This document shows positions 60,150 to 64,000 of a stretch of 64,000 nt of DNA, in pieces. A model generated the notes under the pieces. The model ran no database searches. It was not told where the DNA came from and was given only the letters and a program-made list of their open reading frames with translations. Source of the stretch: Rhodospirillales bacterium (lineage in GTDB: Bacteria > Pseudomonadota > Alphaproteobacteria > Micavibrionales > Micavibrionaceae); the NCBI GenBank assembly GCA_020638295.1, contig JACKIU010000001.1:806001-870000 (forward strand). The letters run 5' to 3'. Both the position numbers and the translations under genes were made by a program. The stretch's first letter is position 1. Each line of letters starts with the position of its first letter.

Positions 60150-61553
60150 TTAGCCAGTTTGTTTTTCCAGCTCGGCCAGAAGGCGCAGAACGTCTTTTGA
60201 AGCGTCTTCGACCTTTTCGATCTCAGCCAGAGCCTGATCGAATTTCTTGTCATTATAATAACGCACCGCCTGAATACCGTGCTTATGGACCAGTTCGTGA
60301 GGCCCTATTAATTCTTTAAATAACGGGTTGTTAAGCAAATTCGAATCTTCGACTTTATCGTACCATTTGCCCAGTCTGCAGGAATGGTGGTCGGCCAGTT
60401 CATCGGGGTTTAGACCTTCCCGACCTGCAACCATATTCGCCAGTCGTTTTTTCCAAAGAACATGGTCTGACTGTGCGAGTTTTATCACTTTGTTGGGTAC
60501 ATTATATTCGGCGAGTGAAGTGATCTGACCGGTAATCAATTTTTCAACCTCATCCATGGCGCTGACAATTTTTTCGATGCCTTGTACGCTGTTACTGCTT
60601 GAGCTTGCAATCATTGATATGCCCTCAGCAACTTCATTGGATGCTTGGTTTTGTTCGCCTAAGGTATTTGAAATGTGAGCTGTGTTTTCTGAAACGGTGT
60701 TAATTTTTTCGTTAATTTCGTTGACACGTTCATCAACAGTTTCCATGGCTTTCTGGCCGTCTCTCACAGCCTGTGTACTGCGGTCCATAGAGCCAAGAAC
60801 ATTTTGCATTTCATTTTGTAAGTTTATGATGATGTCGCTGATGGCTTCGGTCGATTTTGCGGTTTCCTGTGACAATGTTTTAACTTCACCAGCGACGACG
60901 GCAAAGCCTTTCCCGGCATCTCCAGCGCGGGCGGCTTCTATTGTTGCGTTGAGCGCCAAGAGGTTAGTTTGTTCGGCAATCTTTTTGATGTCTTCGGCTA
61001 TCGCACCAATTTTTTCGGTAAATTTCGCCAGCACATTGACCTGATTGACCCCTTCATTCACCGCGTTGGTAATGTTATTCATCCCTTCGGATGCCACCTG
61101 CACCGCAGCCGAACCGGCACGCGTGGCTTTATGGGCTTCCCTGGCTTGTTCAGCAATTGAACTGCCATAGCGCTCTATTTCTTTAACTGTAGCGACCATT
61201 TCTTCGGCTGCAGCGGCAATGCCTTGCGTTTGTTGATCGACGGTTCGCAAATTTGAAAGCATATTGGCTGAAAAAATTGCCGTTTCATTAGCCTCAATCG
61301 AGAGATTCACGCAGCGGCTCATTTCCACCATGACGTGATTTTGCATTTTTTGCATGACCTGGCCGATCATATGGGCGATTTCATCGTCCGATTCAGGGCA
61401 TTCCAACAAATTGTTGTCTAAAAGATTTTGCAGATATTTTTTGATTTCATCTTTTTTGCCTGTCTTTTCGACCTCTTGTAATGCATTGTCTTGCATACTG
61501 GTCGTGGGTGTGGTGTCTGATTTTGGGTGATTTTTGCGCATGAAATTAATCAT
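60150..61553 (-). CDS. Soluble chemoreceptor with zinc-binding CZB domain
   Basis: This 467-residue methyl-accepting chemotaxis protein has no membrane helices, so it is cytoplasmic. The helical signalling tip is in LLALNATIEAARAGDAGKGF with AVVAGEVKTLSQETAKST (about 190-230). The C-terminal CZB domain (about 350-465) has DHVLWKKRLANMV, DHHSCRLGKWY and HELVHKHG. These are the His and Cys ligands of the zinc site, which in other bacteria responds to zinc or hypochlorite. AAGGACAAAAG precedes the ATG. The gene is alone on the minus strand and has its own terminator. Confidence 0.9.
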   Translation of the reverse strand: MINFMRKNHPKSDTTPTTSMQDNALQEVEKTGKKDEIKKYLQNLLDNNLLECPESDDEIAHMIGQVMQKMQNHVMVEMSRCVNLSIEANETAIFSANMLSNLRTVDQQTQGIAAAAEEMVATVKEIERYGSSIAEQAREAHKATRAGSAAVQVASEGMNNITNAVNEGVNQVNVLAKFTEKIGAIAEDIKKIAEQTNLLALNATIEAARAGDAGKGFAVVAGEVKTLSQETAKSTEAISDIIINLQNEMQNVLGSMDRSTQAVRDGQKAMETVDERVNEINEKINTVSENTAHISNTLGEQNQASNEVAEGISMIASSSSNSVQGIEKIVSAMDEVEKLITGQITSLAEYNVPNKVIKLAQSDHVLWKKRLANMVAGREGLNPDELADHHSCRLGKWYDKVEDSNLLNNPLFKELIGPHELVHKHGIQAVRYYNDKKFDQALAEIEKVEDASKDVLRLLAELEKQTG

Positions 61554-61595
61554 CTTTTGTCCTTATCATACCTATATAAATTTTACTTAGAAGAA

Positions 61596-62210
61596 TTATT
61601 GACCGAATGTGTCGTCAAGAACCGGCATGTCTTCGACGAGCAATTCTTCATCACCGAGAGAGACAAAACCTTTTGGGTCGACTTTGATTTTACTCTTAAA
61701 CAGGCTGTCTTTGAACACCATAGTAACGTCCAAAATAAAATAGCCGTTCTTATCAATTTCGTTCAACGTCACCGGAACAAGCATCTGACCAATCGCCTTG
61801 CGCGCCGAAGGCGGCGGGTCTTCTTTCCAGGCGATGTCGTCAACATTTTCAACAATGATGAACCGACCATGGCGGCCGCGCACATAGGTGAAGAAAAACC
61901 GCACATAGTCTTCGATATTTTCAGCCTTAAGGTTAATGGGAAGTTTTTGGTTGAGCTCGTAGATCGGCTCATTTGAAAAATTCAGGATGACAAAATTATC
62001 AGCACTATATAGCGCAAAGCGGCGCAGCGGCGGAACAGACGCATAATCGGCAATATCGAACAGGCGATAGCCGGGATAAAAAGACACGCTCTGCGCCAAA
62101 ATCGTTGTTTCTACCGGGTCAAAGACACTGCCGTCAAATTCGGGGTTGAGACGGTCGAGAATTGTGGCAATCTCTTCAAGTTCGAGTTTTGTGGAGGCTT
62201 CTTGATACAT
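61596..62210 (-). CDS. Conserved hypothetical protein, paralogue of the protein at 5790-6410
   Basis: This 204-residue soluble protein (MYQEASTKLELEEIATILDR) belongs to the same family as the 5.8-kb protein. It shares RFALYSADNFVILNFSNEPI, ENIEDYVRFFFTYVRGRHGR, GYFILDVTMVFKDSLFKSKI and an acidic end. I do not recognise it. It lies immediately left of the putative replication origin and points away from it. The 42-bp gap to the chemoreceptor gene suggests cotranscription with it. Confidence 0.78.
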   Translation of the reverse strand: MYQEASTKLELEEIATILDRLNPEFDGSVFDPVETTILAQSVSFYPGYRLFDIADYASVPPLRRFALYSADNFVILNFSNEPIYELNQKLPINLKAENIEDYVRFFFTYVRGRHGRFIIVENVDDIAWKEDPPPSARKAIGQMLVPVTLNEIDKNGYFILDVTMVFKDSLFKSKIKVDPKGFVSLGDEELLVEDMPVLDDTFGQ

Positions 62211-62581
62211 GTAATAACCGGCAGGTTTTGCGCTTTCTTCGTATCATGCTTAACACAAAATCGATTCTGCGCATAGGTCTGTGTGTAACGCTTGAAAGAA
62301 TCGCAGGATAAATGTGGGATGAAGTTATCCGGAATTCATGCCGGTTTTTAAAGGGGAGTCTTCCCCATGGGGAAAACAGATTTTTGGAGGTTTTCTTTTT
62401 TCTGGGCGAATCATGGCGAATCGACAGGAAATAAAGGGATGGGGATTTACGGTTCTGGGGGTAAAAATCGGGATAGAAAGTTTTGCCCGAAACCCACAGG
62501 ACCTATAACAATAAAATCCTTTTTAAAATATATATAAGGATTAGTATGACGAGCTTGAATATCTGAGACGGGAAGAGAGAT
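62211..62581. other. Candidate chromosomal replication origin upstream of hemE
   Basis: This 371-bp gene-free stretch lies between genes that diverge from it. It holds four GANTC sites (62263, 62298, 62408, 62418) within 160 bp. It has three TCCCCA/TGGGGA motifs (62362-62367, 62368-62373, 62440-62445), the first two head to head as TTCCCCATGGGGAA, and a TTATCC half-box (62325). An AT-rich run (62506-62545) lies just before hemE. Origins of several alphaproteobacteria lie between hemE and the RP001/ppsR homologue. No perfect DnaA box TTATCCACA is present, so this remains a candidate. Confidence 0.5.
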
Positions 62582-63637
62582 TTGCGAAATATTGCAGCCC
62601 AAAATTTGAGAACGGATAAGGTTTTTCTGGATGCGTTAAACGGTATTGCGCATGAGCGTCCGCCGTTTTGGTTTATGCGTCAGGCCGGGCGGTATTTGCC
62701 AGAGTATCGCGAGCTGCGCGCGCAAAAAGGCGGTTTTCTGGAGATGGCGTTTGATCCTGCTTGCGCGTGTGAGATTACGATGCAGCCGTTGCGGCGGTTT
62801 GGCATGGATGCAGCGATTTTGTTTTCGGATATTTTGACGGTGCCGATGGCATTGGGGCAATCGCTGGAGTTTGCCGCGGGTGAGGGGCCGAAGCTGGGTG
62901 CGTTGAATGTTGGGGCGCTCAACTATGCGGAATTTTCAAAGTTGGATCCGGTGTATGAAGCGATCAGGAATATTAAAACGGCGTTGAAGGTTGAAGGGTT
63001 TAACAATACGGCGTTGATCGGGTTTGCCGGGGCGCCGTGGACGGTGGCAACTTATATGGTTGAAGGGGGATCGTCGAAAGATTTTCTGAAAACGAAATTG
63101 ATGATGTATCAGCGTCCGGAAGAGTTTGCGGCGTTGATGGATATGTTGGTCGAGGCGACGGCGACGTATTTGATTAATCAGATCAATGCAGGTGCTGAGG
63201 CGGTACAGATTTTTGACAGTTGGGCCGGGGCGCTGGATGCGCAGGGTTTTAAGCGCTGGTGCGTTCAGCCAACACGGAAAATTGTCGAGATGGTCAGGGC
63301 GGCGCATCCGCATGTGCCGATTATCGGTTTTCCCAAGGGGGCCGGATATAATTATCTAAGCTATGCACAAGGGACCGGGGTGAGTGCGCTGGGGCTGGAT
63401 CAGCATGTGCCGGTGGACTGGGCTGCGCGCGCGTTACAGTCTTTGTGCCCGGTGCAGGGAAATCTGGACCCGGCGATTTTGATGGCAGGTGGGGATGCGC
63501 TTGTGCTGGCCGTCGAACAGATCTTAAGCGCACTCTCGGGCGGGCCGTTTGTGTTTAATCTCGGGCACGGCATCCACAAGGATACGCCTGTGGAACATGT
63601 CGAGCAGCTGGTGAAATTGATTAAGGGGGAATTTTAA
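62582..63637 (+). CDS. hemE: Uroporphyrinogen decarboxylase
   Basis: This 351-residue enzyme converts uroporphyrinogen III to coproporphyrinogen III in heme synthesis. The signature PPFWFMRQAGRYLPEYRELR (about residues 26-45) is exact, followed by ILFSDILTVPMALG and the late FNLGHGIHKDTPVEHVEQLV. The start codon is a TTG at 62582 after GGGAAGAGAG; no ATG fits upstream. The 5' leader contains the candidate origin. It is cotranscribed with hemH, 3 bp downstream. Confidence 0.95.
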   Translation: MRNIAAQNLRTDKVFLDALNGIAHERPPFWFMRQAGRYLPEYRELRAQKGGFLEMAFDPACACEITMQPLRRFGMDAAILFSDILTVPMALGQSLEFAAGEGPKLGALNVGALNYAEFSKLDPVYEAIRNIKTALKVEGFNNTALIGFAGAPWTVATYMVEGGSSKDFLKTKLMMYQRPEEFAALMDMLVEATATYLINQINAGAEAVQIFDSWAGALDAQGFKRWCVQPTRKIVEMVRAAHPHVPIIGFPKGAGYNYLSYAQGTGVSALGLDQHVPVDWAARALQSLCPVQGNLDPAILMAGGDALVLAVEQILSALSGGPFVFNLGHGIHKDTPVEHVEQLVKLIKGEF

Positions 63638-63640
63638 TCG

Positions 63641-64000
63641 ATGAGCCGAAAAGTTGCGGTGGTGCTGTTTAATCTTGGCGGGCCGGATTCGAAAAATGCG
63701 ATTCGGCCGTTCCTGCTGAATTTTTTCATGGATAAAAACATTATCCGCCTTCCCGTGCCGTTTCGCTGTTTGCTGGCTAATATGATCGCGAATAAACGTT
63801 CAAGGCGTGAGGCCGGGCAAAGCTATGGCGAACTTGGCGATCGGTCGCCTTTGCTTGAGAATACCGATAAGCAGCGCAAGGCGCTTGAAAAAGCGTTGAA
63901 AGCGGATTCACGTGAAACACAGTTCAAAGTGTTTACCTGCATGCGTTACTGGCATCCGATGGCGCCGCAGGTGGTGCGCGAAGTGCGGGATTGGGGCGCG
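63641..64000 (+). CDS. hemH: Ferrochelatase, N-terminal part (runs off the window)
   Basis: The first 120 codons read SRKVAVVLFNLGGPDSKNAI, RPFLLNFFMDKNIIRLPVPF and SYGELGDRSPLLENTDKQRK, with later FKVFTCMRYWHPMAPQVVRE. This is typical ferrochelatase, which inserts ferrous iron into protoporphyrin IX. The gene continues past 64000. AAGGGGGAA precedes the ATG, which follows hemE by 3 bp. Confidence 0.95.
   Translation, partial: MSRKVAVVLFNLGGPDSKNAIRPFLLNFFMDKNIIRLPVPFRCLLANMIANKRSRREAGQSYGELGDRSPLLENTDKQRKALEKALKADSRETQFKVFTCMRYWHPMAPQVVREVRDWGA

Noticed and set aside
62325..62333. TTATCCGGA as a DnaA box
   Set aside because: Only the TTATCC half fits TTATCCACA. It was kept as weak supporting evidence for the origin but not called as a box by itself.
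62353..62374. Attenuator made of alternative hairpins (GGGGA-GTCT-TCCCC versus TTCCCCATGGGGAA)
   Set aside because: The pairings are mutually exclusive, but there is no T tract or leader peptide, and the site is over 200 bp from hemE. DnaA-type W-boxes explain the palindrome better.
1..64000. CRISPR arrays, rRNA genes, integrases, transfer origins
   Set aside because: No regularly spaced direct repeats, rRNA signature, integrase/recombinase motif or relaxase nick-region gene was seen on either strand.

Overview
The window is a piece of an alphaproteobacterial chromosome. The evidence is the linked block ppsR-maf-aroE-coaE-dnaQ with secB, fxsA, a Tim44-domain gene and mltA next to it, the position of hemE-hemH, clustered GANTC sites, CtrA-type boxes (TTAA-N7-TTAA) and a sigma-54 promoter ahead of a flagellar operon. 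A Micavibrio-like or Rhodospirillales-like lineage is plausible, but that is inference.

Layout. (1) 0-4 kb: minus-strand rpmH-rnpA-yidD and a patatin-like lipase, then plus-strand glnK-amtB with a terminator. (2) 4.1-5.0 kb: a complete IS630-family element whose two transposase frames are joined by an in-phase A_AAA_AAC slippery heptamer. (3) 5-16 kb: a small outer-membrane barrel, a lineage-type hypothetical protein, and a divergent two-partner secretion locus. That locus has a 2363-residue beta-helix exoprotein and its TpsB transporter, with a perfect FNR/FixK box and a CtrA box between them. (4) 16-22.6 kb: O-antigen ligase-like protein, a small acidic exported protein, tRNA-Ala(GGC), mscL, a Fis-type mini regulator, a Bax-inhibitor-1 family protein, an M48 protease with LemA, and a FIST protein. 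(5) 22.7-50 kb: a chromosomal type IVB (Dot/Icm or IncI-like) secretion locus. Its order is DsbG-like, Pro-rich unknown, lytic transglycosylase, dotD, dotC, dotB, icmT, TcpQ-domain protein, [flgL, flgK and three paralogous exported proteins on the other strand], dotI, dotH, dotG, dotF, a 588-residue multi-unit IcmD/DotE-like protein, icmD, icmJ, dotO and an unknown membrane protein. (6) 50-57.4 kb: mltA, tim44-like, fxsA, secB, entericidin, dnaQ, coaE, aroE, maf, ppsR. (7) 57.4-62.2 kb: two paralogous unknowns, a soluble CZB chemoreceptor, and a second member of the 200-residue family seen at 5.8 kb. (8) 62.2-64 kb: a candidate replication origin directly upstream of hemE, then hemE and a truncated hemH.

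The main discovery candidate is the T4BSS locus. It keeps the order of the IncI tra genes, as I recall it, on a chromosome. It carries an in-frame array of about five IcmD/DotE-like membrane units in one gene, followed by a free-standing IcmD. It also encloses a triplicated, unrecognised exported protein family with conserved Cys motifs and a shared C-terminal signature. The coupling complex (DotL/DotM) and DotA are not in the window. A second theme is small palindromic repeats that have become part of housekeeping genes: they supply the C-terminal codons of rnpA and coaE, and one sits in the leader of mltA. Function names rest on reading translated sequences and remembered family features. 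No database search was possible.
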